The notes under the pieces: model-generated
What the model saw: the letters and a program-made list of their open reading frames with translations, nothing else
Told to the model about the DNA's origin: nothing
The model's database searches: none
Program-made: the position numbers and the translations under genes
Shown here: in pieces, positions 18,433 to 27,892 of the stretch
Layout of the letters: each line of letters begins with the position of its first letter
How positions within the stretch are numbered: the stretch's first letter is position 1
Origin: an uncultured Myxococcales bacterium
GTDB lineage: Bacteria > Myxococcota_A > UBA9042
Assembly (NCBI GenBank): GCA_903842345.1
Contig: CAIMLR010000036.1
Span: forward strand, 1 to 64,000
Length of the DNA: 64,000 nucleotides
Direction: 5' to 3'

Positions 18433-20649
18433 TCAGTTGTTGTTCGGTCCGGTGCAGGTGCCCGCGATGCCGCATTTGTCCGGGCTGGTGTTGACGTCGC
18501 CGTCGTCACAGGTCTCCCCGCTGCTGAGGATGATCCAACCGTACTGGCTGGGCGCCTTGCCCGCGCACAGGCGGCACGAAGCGTTGCCGGTGCTGCCCTG
18601 ATACGCGCCGTCGGCGATGCACTGGCCACCGATGAGGCACGTGTTGGCGGCGAGGCCGTGCAGGCACAAACCAGACGAACAGGTGTCCGCGGTGCAGGCG
18701 ATGCCGTCGTCGCAGTCGCCGTCGAGGGTGCAGTCCGGCACGTGCTGAACGGTGACCTGGAACACGATCTCGCAGGAATTGTCGAGCTGGCCCGCGCCTG
18801 CCGGCAAGTCGAACAGCGTCGCCGTGGCGGTGCCGGTGCCCTTGCCCGCGCCAAAGGTGACGACGCTGGTCTGCACGGACGTCACGCCATAGGTCGCGTC
18901 AACCTTCACTTCGCAGCTCGCTTCCACGTTGCTGACAATCGTGCCGACCTGCGCCGTCGTGCCGCCCGGCGCGTAGTCGCAGCCGCCGACAAAGTTCATC
19001 GGGTGCGCATTGCCGGTCTTGGTGTAGCCGACGTTGGCGCGCGGCTCGACGAGCTGGATGAGGCTGTTGCACGTCGTGGAAACGGTCTTCGTCGTCACCG
19101 TCCAGTTGCCGCCGGTGTAGAACGCCGGCTTGGACGCCGCGTCGCACGTCGGGAGCGCGCAGATCTTGCCGTTGGCGAGCGGCGCCGTGGGCGGCCACGG
19201 GTCAACACACGAACCAGCTGCGCAGGTGCCGGCCGTGCCGCAGGTGAACGACTCGTTGGCGGTGTTCCAGCCGTTGTTGCTCGTCGTCGCCGCGCACGCC
19301 TGACAGCCGTTGGCGGGGTTGCCCTGTCCGTCGGCGAAGCAGGCGCCGGCGATGAGGCAGTTGCCCGTCACGATGGCGTGCTTGCAGGTGTGTGTGACCG
19401 GCTCGCAGCTGTCCGTCGTGCACGCGAGGCTGTCGTCGCATTGGGTGACGTCCAGGCAGTCCGGGACGCTGCCCTTGCAGACGCCGGTGTCGCACGTGTC
19501 GGCGATTGTCGCGGCGTTGCCGTCATCGCACGTCGTGCCGGAGAGCTTGCTGTTGACGCAGCCGTTGGTCGGGTCGCAGGAGTCCGCAGTGCAAGGGTTG
19601 AGGTCGTCGCAGTTCTTGGCCGCGCCCGTGCAGGTGCCCGTGCCGCAGTTGTCGTTTTCCGTGCATGTGTTGCCGTCATTGCAGGTCACGCTGCTGGGGA
19701 GCGCCACGCCGACGCAGCCCTTCACCGCGTCGCACGAGTCCGCGGTGCAGGCGTTGCCGTCGTCGCACGCCTTGGCCACGTGCTGGCAGAACATGTTGGC
19801 GCAGGAATCCGCCGTGCACGCGCTCTTGTCGTCGCAATCCGCGTCCGCCGCGCAGTTGGGCGCCGGGAAGCCGCTGCACGTGCTCAGCGCGTTGCCGCAA
19901 TTCTGGGCCGCGCAATCCTTGCACTGCTGCGAGGTCTGGCTGGTCAGGCACTCCGTCAAGCACTTGTTGCCCACGCAGACGCCCAACTCGCCAAAGCAAT
20001 CGGCGCATGGCGTCGACAGGTTGCCGGACGTCGCGATGCAATCGCTCAAGCACTGCGCGGTCAGCGCCTGGATGCAGCCCGTGCCGCACTTGCCGAGCGC
20101 GGTGATGAAGCCGTCGTTCAACGTCGACTGCCATTCGGCCTGGCCGCAGCCCGCGGTCGGACCGACGTCGCCGGTCGCATCGCCGCTCGTGTCGCCCGTC
20201 GTGTCCGGACCGGTGTCATCGGTCGTGTCCGTGCACTGGCCTTTGCCGGCGCAGGTGCCCTGCTTGCAGTAGTCGTTCTGGGTGCAGGGGTCGCCGTCGT
20301 CGCACGGGCCGGCGTTGTACGGGTTGGAACAGACGCCCTTGAGGCAGACGTTGTCCGTGCACGGGTCGCCGTCGTTGCACTCGGTGTTCTTGACGCACTG
20401 CGGCGCCACGTCGGGCGCAGCGTCGTCGGCGACGTCGGTCTTGGACTGCACGTCTGAGGTGTCGAGGCCCGCGTCCGTGGCGGTTGCGTCCGAGCCCAGC
20501 GCCGCATCGTCCGTCGCCGCATCCGTCGCAACGTCATCGCCGGTCTGATCCGCGGTCTTGGACGAACTGCACGCGAGCGCGCCCGTCGCCAACATCGCCA
20601 ACACAACCATCGGCAAACGCCGCTTGAGCACCAACAAGGCCATCTTCAT
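18433..20649 (-). CDS. Large Cys-rich lipoprotein with CDDGxxCTxDxC repeats
   Basis: A 738-residue secreted lipoprotein. A basic N-terminus, hydrophobic stretch and lipobox LATGALAC are followed by a ~55-residue Asp/Ala/Thr-rich stalk. Then come many repeats of the type CDDGNACTADSCD...GC, a Cys-rich segment resembling myxobacterial surface proteins, with a middle Cys block and a region without repeats around residues 510-630. The start is the ATG of MKMALLVL, preceded by GGAG; MALLVL two codons later is an alternative. It has its own promoter candidate 70 bp upstream. The repeats probably form small disulfide- or Ca-stabilised modules; the function is unknown. Confidence 0.85.
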   Translation of the reverse strand: MKMALLVLKRRLPMVVLAMLATGALACSSSKTADQTGDDVATDAATDDAALGSDATATDAGLDTSDVQSKTDVADDAAPDVAPQCVKNTECNDGDPCTDNVCLKGVCSNPYNAGPCDDGDPCTQNDYCKQGTCAGKGQCTDTTDDTGPDTTGDTSGDATGDVGPTAGCGQAEWQSTLNDGFITALGKCGTGCIQALTAQCLSDCIATSGNLSTPCADCFGELGVCVGNKCLTECLTSQTSQQCKDCAAQNCGNALSTCSGFPAPNCAADADCDDKSACTADSCANMFCQHVAKACDDGNACTADSCDAVKGCVGVALPSSVTCNDGNTCTENDNCGTGTCTGAAKNCDDLNPCTADSCDPTNGCVNSKLSGTTCDDGNAATIADTCDTGVCKGSVPDCLDVTQCDDSLACTTDSCEPVTHTCKHAIVTGNCLIAGACFADGQGNPANGCQACAATTSNNGWNTANESFTCGTAGTCAAGSCVDPWPPTAPLANGKICALPTCDAASKPAFYTGGNWTVTTKTVSTTCNSLIQLVEPRANVGYTKTGNAHPMNFVGGCDYAPGGTTAQVGTIVSNVEASCEVKVDATYGVTSVQTSVVTFGAGKGTGTATATLFDLPAGAGQLDNSCEIVFQVTVQHVPDCTLDGDCDDGIACTADTCSSGLCLHGLAANTCLIGGQCIADGAYQGSTGNASCRLCAGKAPSQYGWIILSSGETCDDGDVNTSPDKCGIAGTCTGPNNN

Positions 20650-20722
20650 CGCAAACTCCGTCGTTTTTGGCTGCACGCCGCAAGGCCAGCGCGTGACCGG
20701 ATGGGCCAACGCGGCGCGCGGG

Positions 20723-20751
20723 ATAATACGGGTGGGCTGGAGGATGCGCAA
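20723..20751 (-). promoter_or_regulatory. Sigma70-like promoter of the Cys-rich lipoprotein gene
   Basis: On the minus strand TTGCGC (20746-20751), a 17-bp spacer and TATTAT (20723-20728, 5/6 to consensus). Predicted start of transcription is near 20716, giving a leader of about 67 nt. The -35 lies inside a perfect 14-bp palindrome CGCAACTTGTTGCG (20747-20760), a possible operator. Confidence 0.55.
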
Positions 20752-20778
20752 CTTGTTGCGGAAAAGCCCGCGCCGCTG

Positions 20779-22275
20779 CTACTGCCGCACAACGCTGCGC
20801 CCACAGAGCGTGGCGAGCGCGAGAATCGCCGTCTGCGGATTCACCCCGGTTGCCGTCGGAAACACGCTGGAATCGGCAATGTAGAGCTGCGCGACCGTGT
20901 GATGGCGAAAATCGGGGCGGACCACCGCGTGCGCCGGGTCCGTCGCCATGCGGCACGTGCCAAAGAGGTGCGTAATCGCGCCGTGATAGGCGTTGGGCTG
21001 GCGCGGACCCTCGGTCTCAAACCGCGCCATCTCGCGCGGATCGGTGACCATGGCCGCCCAACCGTGCACGCCGGGCAGGACGCGCTCGGCGCCCGCGGCA
21101 AAGAACATTTCACCCAGCACGCGGACGCCCCGGCGGATGCAGTCCACGTCCCGCGGGGTCAGGCTGTACTGGATGATTGGTCGGCCGCGCCACCCCAACC
21201 GCACGCGGCCACGCCCGTGCGCGCGCACGGCCACGCCCCAATGCGCCTCATGCGCGAGCTTATCGAGGTTGCGGGCGAACGCTCGGCCCATGCCGTCCAT
21301 GCGGCTGGCGATGATCGACGGGTCATAGCCCAGCGCCTCAAACTTGATGCCATCCTTGCGCAGGCCAATCACTTCATGGCCCTGCGTCGCGCCATTCCAC
21401 ATCCGCACGGTTTCCTTGAACTGCCCGACGACCGCGACGCCCGGATGCGCCTGCAGATTGTGGCCGACCGGCCCGTGGCGAATCCCGCTCTTGAGCAACA
21501 GCAGCGGCGTCTGGATCGCGCTGGCGGCCAGCACAACCGCATGGCGCGCCTGGACCGTGACCTTCCCGCCGCCCGCCGCCTGGCCAATGACGCCAACCGC
21601 GCGGCCTCCCTCGGTTTGCACCGCCGTCACGGTCACGCGGCTGAGAATCTGCGCACCGTGCGCGCACGCCAACGGCAGCAACGTCAGGTCCATCGACTGC
21701 TTGCGGCCATGCGGGCAGCCCTGCAGGCAGCGGCCCAAGCCTTCACAGCCGCGCGTGTTGCGGGAAATGGCCCGATGCTCCAGCCCCAAGGCGTCGGCGC
21801 CCTTGGCCATCAACAGGTTCTTGGGCCCGGCGACGCTCGCGCTCGTCGGCGCGATCCCCAGGTCCTGCTCGATGCCGTCAAAAAGCCCGCGCAGCGCGTC
21901 GGCATCCAGCGTGCCCGCGAGCCCCGGATCCGCCGCTACCCAGCCCGCGCGCACGTCCTCCGGCAGCCGCCAGGAAATCGCACCGTTGACAACGGAAGTC
22001 CCGCCGACCGCGCGGCCCTGCAGCACCGGCATCGGCGCGTTGCCCAAGGCGACGTTGGCGCCCATGTCCCGATACAGCATCGCCATCGAGGAGAAACCGT
22101 CGACGGGGTAGTCGCGCGGCTGAACCCACGGCCCCTCCTCCAGCAGCACAACGCGCAGCCCCGCCTCCGCCAGCGTCCGCGCCGCCGCGGCACCCGCCGG
22201 TCCTGTGCCGACGATCGCCACGTCGCAGGCCACGTGATGCGGGCTGGCAATCGTCGCCCCATCCAGCACATTCAT
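20779..22275 (-). CDS. GMC-family FAD oxidoreductase (long-chain alcohol oxidase-like)
   Basis: A 498-residue flavoenzyme. The FAD-binding GTGPAGAAAARTLAEAG lies at residues ~17-33, GRAVGGTSVVNGA is the GMC substrate/FAD loop, and a C-terminal HLFGTCRM plus TGVNPQTAILALA complete the fold. CEGLGRCLQGCPHGRK matches the Cys-rich insert of fatty-alcohol and cholesterol-type oxidases. The start ATG overlaps the upstream small gene by 4 bp. It is the last gene of a leftward set CotH lipoprotein - WS/DGAT - small protein - GMC. Substrate is unknown; a long-chain alcohol or hydroxylated lipid is suggested by family and neighbours. Confidence 0.88.
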   Translation of the reverse strand: MNVLDGATIASPHHVACDVAIVGTGPAGAAAARTLAEAGLRVVLLEEGPWVQPRDYPVDGFSSMAMLYRDMGANVALGNAPMPVLQGRAVGGTSVVNGAISWRLPEDVRAGWVAADPGLAGTLDADALRGLFDGIEQDLGIAPTSASVAGPKNLLMAKGADALGLEHRAISRNTRGCEGLGRCLQGCPHGRKQSMDLTLLPLACAHGAQILSRVTVTAVQTEGGRAVGVIGQAAGGGKVTVQARHAVVLAASAIQTPLLLLKSGIRHGPVGHNLQAHPGVAVVGQFKETVRMWNGATQGHEVIGLRKDGIKFEALGYDPSIIASRMDGMGRAFARNLDKLAHEAHWGVAVRAHGRGRVRLGWRGRPIIQYSLTPRDVDCIRRGVRVLGEMFFAAGAERVLPGVHGWAAMVTDPREMARFETEGPRQPNAYHGAITHLFGTCRMATDPAHAVVRPDFRHHTVAQLYIADSSVFPTATGVNPQTAILALATLCGRSVVRQ

Positions 22276-22652
22276 GGCACGACTCCAAGCGCGCGGCGCG
22301 ACGCCGGATCGCGAAAGAGGGCAAAGCAGGCGATGACCTTGAGCGTCGCTGCCAACTGGCGCAGGAGAAAAACGTTGGTTCCGCCCATGCTGCTCAAGAA
22401 CGCGTCGCGCTTGTCCATGGACAGGGCGAAAAATGGCCGGAAGTAGCCGGGCAACACCAGCGGCAGCCACGTGAACGTCCAGGTCGTCGCGCGCAGACCC
22501 AGACGCAGGAGCGGCGGCGCGGCGCGGGCCAGTTCGGGCCAAAATGTGGCGAGATCGACGCCCGGCAGCCCGGCGCGCTCCGGCAGATCCGGCACCGTCG
22601 CGTTCAGCAGCAGCCGGAGCCAACGCATTTCAATGGCCAGCCAGCCGTTCAT
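22272..22652 (-). CDS. Small protein resembling the N-terminal domain of long-chain alcohol oxidases
   Basis: A 126-residue protein, hydrophobic and Arg/Leu-rich, with no classical signal peptide. The segment PLVLPGYFRPFFALSMDKRDAFL followed by a RQLAATLKVIACFALF helix resembles the helical N-terminal domain found fused to FAD domains in eukaryotic-type long-chain alcohol oxidases (from memory of the family, not a search). The start ATG overlaps WS/DGAT by 4 bp, and the end overlaps the GMC gene by 4 bp, so all three are translationally coupled. Likely an accessory/anchor subunit of the GMC enzyme. Confidence 0.72.
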   Translation of the reverse strand: MNGWLAIEMRWLRLLLNATVPDLPERAGLPGVDLATFWPELARAAPPLLRLGLRATTWTFTWLPLVLPGYFRPFFALSMDKRDAFLSSMGGTNVFLLRQLAATLKVIACFALFRDPASRRALGVVP

Positions 22653-24019
22653 GCGCCACCGCCTTGCGCCGCGACGAACTGCGCAACCTCCGCCTGGAAC
22701 ACGCCGATCAACTCCTGCACTTCCGCCTGCGTCGCCACGGACGCCTTGAAGTTGAAATTCAGCGTCGCGGCGCCGGCATAGTTGGTCAGCGTGAGCACAA
22801 TCGCCGTGCGCGGAATCAGCGGCGTGGACACGCGCACGTCCGTCACCTGCCAATCCGGGCCTTGCAGGCGCGGAATCGGAATCGCCAGCACGTTGCTGAA
22901 GTTGAGGTTCACGACCGTACGCGGCGAACTGAACAGCAGCTTGCGAAAGTCCGCCATCTTCAGCGTCAGCGCGAACCAGCGTTCAAAGAGGTAGCGCTTC
23001 AAGTGCGCGCGACGATCGTTCTGCGCCTTCACTTGCCGCTGGATCTCCGGCATCACGTCCGCGATGCCGTGAAACCGCGTGAAGTCGATGTCCGGAATGT
23101 GAAACGCCAGGTGGTTGGCAAACGAGCGGAACGGCTGCCCGCGCGGCCGGGTCTCGGCGGCGGTCGTCGCGTTCATCCGCGTCACTTTGACGCCGTGCGC
23201 TTCATTCCAGCGCTTGTTGGCGACCATGAACGCCGCCGCCAGCATCCAGTTCAGGTTGCCGCCCGCGCGCTTGGCGGCGTCTTTCCAGGCGCCAAGCTGC
23301 GCCGCCGACAGCGGCACGTGCAGCGTGCGATTGCCACCCGAATAGTCCAGCGACACGTTCTGCTTCAGGACCGTCAGCGGCCGGCGCACGGTCACGAATG
23401 CGCTGCGAATGTACTCGCCAATGCCGGCCAACAGCAGCCAGAAACGCTGCCACGGCGTCAGCTCAAAGGCGTCGAGTTCGGCGCGCCGCGGAATCACCGC
23501 GAGTTGCTGCGGCGTCGGCGCCGTGCCGGCGAGCGCGTGGTTGAGAAAGAGCGCGAGGTCCGGCAGCATCTCAATCATCGCCCGACCGTCCGCCAATCCA
23601 TGGTGCTGCTTCACGAACAGCCGCGCGCGGTTGTTCGGCAGCCAAGCGAGAATGAGCTGCAGCGGCGGCCGCGTGAAGAGGTCGAGAAAACGGTCGTGGA
23701 CGCCTTCGCGCAGGCGGTCAATCGCGTCGACGGGCTCGGCGCGCAAATCGTGAAACTCCAGCATGTGGTCGAGAGGCGGCAGCTCCGGCAGCGACCAGGC
23801 GAAATGCTTGGCGGAATCCTGCGTGCCATCGAGCGGCACCACCGTCGCGGCGCAAGTCGGATAGGCAACGCACAGCCACTGCAGCGCTTGGCGAACGGCG
23901 TCGGGCGGCGGCTGACCGTCGATCAGCAGCTCCCACGTCGGCGCATTCGAACAGCCCAGCGGCCCATTCGTCGCGGCCAGGCAAGCCTTGTCCAGATACT
24001 CAAACGGGAGCATCGCCAT
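22649..24019 (-). CDS. Wax ester synthase/diacylglycerol acyltransferase-like protein
   Basis: A 456-residue member of the WS/DGAT (condensation-domain fold) family. The N-terminus MLPFEYLDKACLA resembles the opening of WS/DGATs, and the catalytic HHxxxDG is present as KQHHGLADGRA near residue 138. The C-terminal half contains a NLNFSNVLAIPIPR block similar to the family NVPGP region, but diverged. It would transfer an acyl group from acyl-CoA to an alcohol or diacylglycerol. It starts 12 bp after the CotH-like gene and is followed by an overlapping small gene. M1 or M3 could be the start. Function is family-level only. Confidence 0.8.
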   Translation of the reverse strand: MAMLPFEYLDKACLAATNGPLGCSNAPTWELLIDGQPPPDAVRQALQWLCVAYPTCAATVVPLDGTQDSAKHFAWSLPELPPLDHMLEFHDLRAEPVDAIDRLREGVHDRFLDLFTRPPLQLILAWLPNNRARLFVKQHHGLADGRAMIEMLPDLALFLNHALAGTAPTPQQLAVIPRRAELDAFELTPWQRFWLLLAGIGEYIRSAFVTVRRPLTVLKQNVSLDYSGGNRTLHVPLSAAQLGAWKDAAKRAGGNLNWMLAAAFMVANKRWNEAHGVKVTRMNATTAAETRPRGQPFRSFANHLAFHIPDIDFTRFHGIADVMPEIQRQVKAQNDRRAHLKRYLFERWFALTLKMADFRKLLFSSPRTVVNLNFSNVLAIPIPRLQGPDWQVTDVRVSTPLIPRTAIVLTLTNYAGAATLNFNFKASVATQAEVQELIGVFQAEVAQFVAAQGGGA

Positions 24020-24031
24020 CGGCCGCCTCGG

Positions 24032-25513
24032 CTATTTGCACGGTCCCAGGAGGTCACTGAGCGTCTTCTGGCGCTTGGTGATGTACTCCGCGAGGCTCAC
24101 GTAGTTCGCATCGATCTGGGTGGCCGTGTAAATGCCCTTGGGATCGCTGTAGACGAACGGCTTCAGCGCCGCCTGATACGACTCCACGATCGGCAGCAGC
24201 GTCGACGCCTTGAACAGCCCGCACTGCAGCGCCTGGAACTTGGCCAGCAGCTTGGCCTTGAGCACCGGATTGGCCCAAATGCGCAGGTAGAGCTGGTCGG
24301 TCCGATTGCCGCACCACGCGTTCGGCGGCCCCCACGGCGTCAGCAGGTCGTACCACGCGTCCGCGAAGTTGCCGAACGTCAGGTCCACGCCCGTCGCGAT
24401 CAGGTGAAACTTCTTGGTCTTTTCGTCGCCGTAGAACGTGAAATTCTGGCCCGCGGAGGCAAAGCCGTCCAGGTTCGACAGGAGCGCGTCCACGGCGTAG
24501 TCCGCCAACAGCTCGTCCGTGTAGAAGTACTGGTCGAGCACCGCCGGCAGTTGCTCATCGGTCGCGTTGGTGATGGCCTGCGCGGCATCGACGATCGCCT
24601 GCGCGTCGCCGGGACTGCCCACGTACACCGGTTTGAGCGCGGCACAGCCACCGGACGCCGGACAGTCGATGCCCAGGCAGCCGACGACCGGCTCAAACTT
24701 GGTGCCGTCATTGTTGCCAAAGAAGTTGTGGAAAAAGCGTTTGTCGACGCTCTCCTGCAGCTCGTAGGGGCCAAAGTCCGCGCCGTTGATGGTGACGTGT
24801 GCCCAGCTGAAATGCGGTCCGTTGCCGCCGACCGCGCGCAGCATCGCGCCGGCGATCGGTTCGCGGATGAACGAGGGGTCCTGGCCAGACGCTTTGAGAC
24901 GGAAGGCCTTTTCACCCTGCGGACCCATGCCCGTCGTCACGAACTGGTCGAACTTGACGCGGACGTTCGGCTTGCCCGGATTGTCGATCTGGCTGCCGTT
25001 GCCAAAACCCTTGATGCCGACGGAGGCGTAGGCGACGCCGTCAACTTCCAAGTCGGCTTGGTACCAGTTGTAGACCTTCATGCTGTCGGGCTTGTCGACG
25101 CCCGCCATGTACGCGGTCCAATCCGCGGCGTTCAGCGTCAGCTTGACTTCATGGATGCCCTGGACGTCAAAAAGCGAGGCAGCGGGCGTGATCGCCGTGA
25201 TTTCAGAAGGCAGGCCGCCACCCACGTCGGCGATGACGTCGCTCTTGGCAGCGTCCGGCGCGTCGGCCGCATCCGGCGCATCGCCAGCCGCATCCGTACC
25301 GGCGGCATCTGAACCGGTGGCATCCGCAACGTCAGCCGTGTCGGTCGCATCGATCGCGTCCGGGACGATCGCGTCCTTGCCAGACGGTTTCCAGTCCGCG
25401 AACTCGACGTCATCAGCGGCGTCAAGGCCGCCCCCTGGCGATCCTTCATCCGCGCCGCACGCGCCCAGCAGCACGAGCATTCCGGTCATCACCCACAGAT
25501 TCAGCAACCGCAT
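24032..25513 (-). CDS. CotH-kinase-family lipoprotein
   Basis: A 493-residue exported lipoprotein: lipobox LVLLGAC, then an unusually long Asp/Ala/Thr stalk (~85 residues, encoded by GCATCCG-like repeats), then a CotH domain. Family motifs: ASVGIKGFGNGSQ and KFDQF early, FGPYELQESVDKRFF, LLSNLDGFASAGQNF (N-D...N) and IATGVDLTFGNF, equivalent to the family W-D-x-D-xx-FG. CotH proteins are atypical kinase-like phosphotransferases. Here it would act outside the inner membrane. The start is the ATG of MRLLNLW; an upstream M has no SD. First gene of the lipid-related leftward set and divergent from the glycoside-hydrolase-like gene. Confidence 0.86.
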   Translation of the reverse strand: MRLLNLWVMTGMLVLLGACGADEGSPGGGLDAADDVEFADWKPSGKDAIVPDAIDATDTADVADATGSDAAGTDAAGDAPDAADAPDAAKSDVIADVGGGLPSEITAITPAASLFDVQGIHEVKLTLNAADWTAYMAGVDKPDSMKVYNWYQADLEVDGVAYASVGIKGFGNGSQIDNPGKPNVRVKFDQFVTTGMGPQGEKAFRLKASGQDPSFIREPIAGAMLRAVGGNGPHFSWAHVTINGADFGPYELQESVDKRFFHNFFGNNDGTKFEPVVGCLGIDCPASGGCAALKPVYVGSPGDAQAIVDAAQAITNATDEQLPAVLDQYFYTDELLADYAVDALLSNLDGFASAGQNFTFYGDEKTKKFHLIATGVDLTFGNFADAWYDLLTPWGPPNAWCGNRTDQLYLRIWANPVLKAKLLAKFQALQCGLFKASTLLPIVESYQAALKPFVYSDPKGIYTATQIDANYVSLAEYITKRQKTLSDLLGPCK

Positions 25514-25633
25514 GTGTCCCCCATCGTTCACCCCCCGCACGATAACCTATCGCGCACGAGCCGGCCAATCGCGAACTACTGGCGCCCTTGAGCGGCATGC
25601 CGTATCTTTCTGCGACCCGCGGAGGGCGGTCGT

Positions 25634-27892
25634 ATGCTGCGTTTTTGCCTGTACAGTCTGCTCCTGCTCGCACTCAGCGCCTGCACGGATACGCCCGAGG
25701 CGCACCCGGAAGTCACGCTCACGCCCGGCGTCGCACAGTTTCGCACGCACGGCGATTACTTTGAGATCGACCGCGGTCAGGGCTGGCAGAAGTTCATCGT
25801 CAACGGCGTGGATCTGGCGATCGCCAAGCCTGGCTTCTACCCAGGCGAGCTGGCGGCGAAGCGGGACGACTACGACCGTTGGCTGGCCGGCATCGCCGAG
25901 ATGGGCGCCAACGTCATCCGGATCTACACGCTCCACTATCCGGTGTTTTACGAGGCGCTGCGCGACTGGAACGTCAATCATCCCGACAAGCCGCTGTACC
26001 TGCTGCACGGAATCTGGCTGGATGAGCGCGAAGACGGCGACTACATGACGGATTCGACCGCGCTCTTCGAGGACGAAATCCGCAAGGACATCGACGCCAT
26101 TCACGGCAATGCCGACATCGCGGAACGTTTTGGCAAGGCCTCCGGGCACTATACCGCCGACGCGTCGCCGTGGCTGATGGCCTGGCTGCCGGGCGATGAG
26201 ATGGACGGCAACCTGGTGGCCAAGTCCAATCAGCTTTGGGCCGGCTACAACGAGTACAAAGGCCGCTATCTCCACATGAAGAAAGGCGGGCTGCCGCTGG
26301 AAGGCTGGGTCGCGCACGAGATGGATACCGTGCTGGCCTACGAGCACGACCGCTATGACGTGTTCCGGCCGATTGGCTGGTCGAGTTGGCCGGCGCTGGA
26401 TCCGATCCACCACCCGACCGAGTCGCCGAATTTTGGCCAGGACATCGTGGACTGCGATTTTGGCCAGTTTGAGCTGGTGGCGCCGTACGACAAAGGCATC
26501 TTCACCAGCTACCACATCTACCCGTTCAACCCCGAGTTCATCATCTACGACCCGAACTACGGCAAGACGCTCGATGCGGCTGGCGCGGTCAACAGCTACC
26601 TCGGCTACATGAAGGACCTGAAATCGCGGCACAAGGGCCTGCCGGTACTCGTCGCGGAGTACGGGATTCCGTCCAGCCAGGGCGTCGCACACGTCAACCC
26701 GTACGCGTACAACCACGGCGGGTACAGCGAGGCGGAGCAGGCGGACGTCGTCTACGACCTCTATCACAGCTGCCTGGACGCCGGCATGGCGGGCACGGTC
26801 GCGTTTGAGTGGATCGACGAATGGTTCAAGCGGACGTGGATCACGACGCCGACGATGCTGCCCGCCGATCGCGGTCGGCTGTGGCTGGACGTGATGAGCC
26901 CGGAGGAGAATTTCGGCATCCTGTCCTACTACCCGCTGCCGGATTGGTCCAAGACGGTGAACGGCAAGATCGACGACTGGACGGACGCGGACTTCTTCGC
27001 GGCGCAGCAATCCAACGCGGCGTTGGTCGGCGGACAGCCCACGCTTGGCGCGGAGAACCCAAACGCGATCACGGCCGTGCAGCTCGCGGCGGATCCGGCG
27101 TTCCTGTACTTGCGCATCCAGTTCGCGACGGCAAAGACGCCCGATCTGAGCCAGCTCCAGTTGCTGATCGGCCTGTCAACGGCGGAGGGCGATGTGGGCA
27201 ATCACCAGTTGGGCGCGCTGACGATGTTCTCCGACACGACGCTGACGACCGCGCAGGGGCTGGGCTTTGAGTCGATGGTGCTGTTGGACGGCGACACGCG
27301 CGAGCTGCGGATCGACGCGGCGTACGACGCGATGCCGCGCATCAACGGCGAGAAGAAGACCGGCGGAACGCCGCTGGCGACGCACGACGGCCAATTCGCG
27401 CTGCAGAACCAGCTCGTCAACAACAACGCGCAGTACATGGCGATGGACGTGGAGGTCGACGGAAAGCAGTGGCCGCCGCCGCCCAAGCAGTTCCACCCGT
27501 GGGGCAAGCTGCAGGTCGGCAATGCGTTGACGAACACGCTGGCCAACGTCCAGCCGGGAGCCAACGGCGTGCTGGAAATTCGCTTGCCGTGGCACGCGAT
27601 CTGGGTCACGGACCCGTCCAGCCGCAGCGTGCTCTGGGACGACCCGGCGACGCCTGACTGGGACGTCAAAGTGACCGAAGGCATCCGCGTGTTTGTGGCG
27701 ACGGCGCAAAAGACCGGGGATCACTACCGGCTCCTCGACGCCGCCCCGCGCGCCGCTGTGCAGGGCGCGACGATTGCCGCCGATCTGCTGCCTCTCTTCA
27801 CCTGGGCGACCTGGGACACGGTGCCGAACGTGGTCGAGCGTCGCAAACCGCTGTTCTACGCGCTGAAAACGGCGTTTGCGGAGAATCCGTGA
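25634..27892 (+). CDS. TIM-barrel glycoside-hydrolase-like lipoprotein
   Basis: A 752-residue exported lipoprotein (lipobox LLALSAC, Cys17). The N-terminal ~420 residues look like a clan-A (beta/alpha)8 barrel: GANVIRIYTLHYPVFYEAL early strand, WLPGDEMDG (candidate acid/base region) and LPVLVAEYGIPSS (candidate nucleophile Glu). A C-terminal beta-rich region (~450-750) follows and includes LRIQFATAKT and LEIRLPWHAI, resembling CBM9-like sandwiches. No exact GH family is claimed. ATG is preceded by GGAGGG. The stop overlaps the next gene by one base, so it is coupled to the deacetylase. Confidence 0.75.
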   Translation: MLRFCLYSLLLLALSACTDTPEAHPEVTLTPGVAQFRTHGDYFEIDRGQGWQKFIVNGVDLAIAKPGFYPGELAAKRDDYDRWLAGIAEMGANVIRIYTLHYPVFYEALRDWNVNHPDKPLYLLHGIWLDEREDGDYMTDSTALFEDEIRKDIDAIHGNADIAERFGKASGHYTADASPWLMAWLPGDEMDGNLVAKSNQLWAGYNEYKGRYLHMKKGGLPLEGWVAHEMDTVLAYEHDRYDVFRPIGWSSWPALDPIHHPTESPNFGQDIVDCDFGQFELVAPYDKGIFTSYHIYPFNPEFIIYDPNYGKTLDAAGAVNSYLGYMKDLKSRHKGLPVLVAEYGIPSSQGVAHVNPYAYNHGGYSEAEQADVVYDLYHSCLDAGMAGTVAFEWIDEWFKRTWITTPTMLPADRGRLWLDVMSPEENFGILSYYPLPDWSKTVNGKIDDWTDADFFAAQQSNAALVGGQPTLGAENPNAITAVQLAADPAFLYLRIQFATAKTPDLSQLQLLIGLSTAEGDVGNHQLGALTMFSDTTLTTAQGLGFESMVLLDGDTRELRIDAAYDAMPRINGEKKTGGTPLATHDGQFALQNQLVNNNAQYMAMDVEVDGKQWPPPPKQFHPWGKLQVGNALTNTLANVQPGANGVLEIRLPWHAIWVTDPSSRSVLWDDPATPDWDVKVTEGIRVFVATAQKTGDHYRLLDAAPRAAVQGATIAADLLPLFTWATWDTVPNVVERRKPLFYALKTAFAENP

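Noticed and set aside
25230-25400. GCATCCG-like repeats as a possible repeat array
   Set aside because: They encode the Asp/Ala stalk of the CotH-like lipoprotein; irregular spacing and in frame, so protein low complexity rather than CRISPR or a tandem repeat element.
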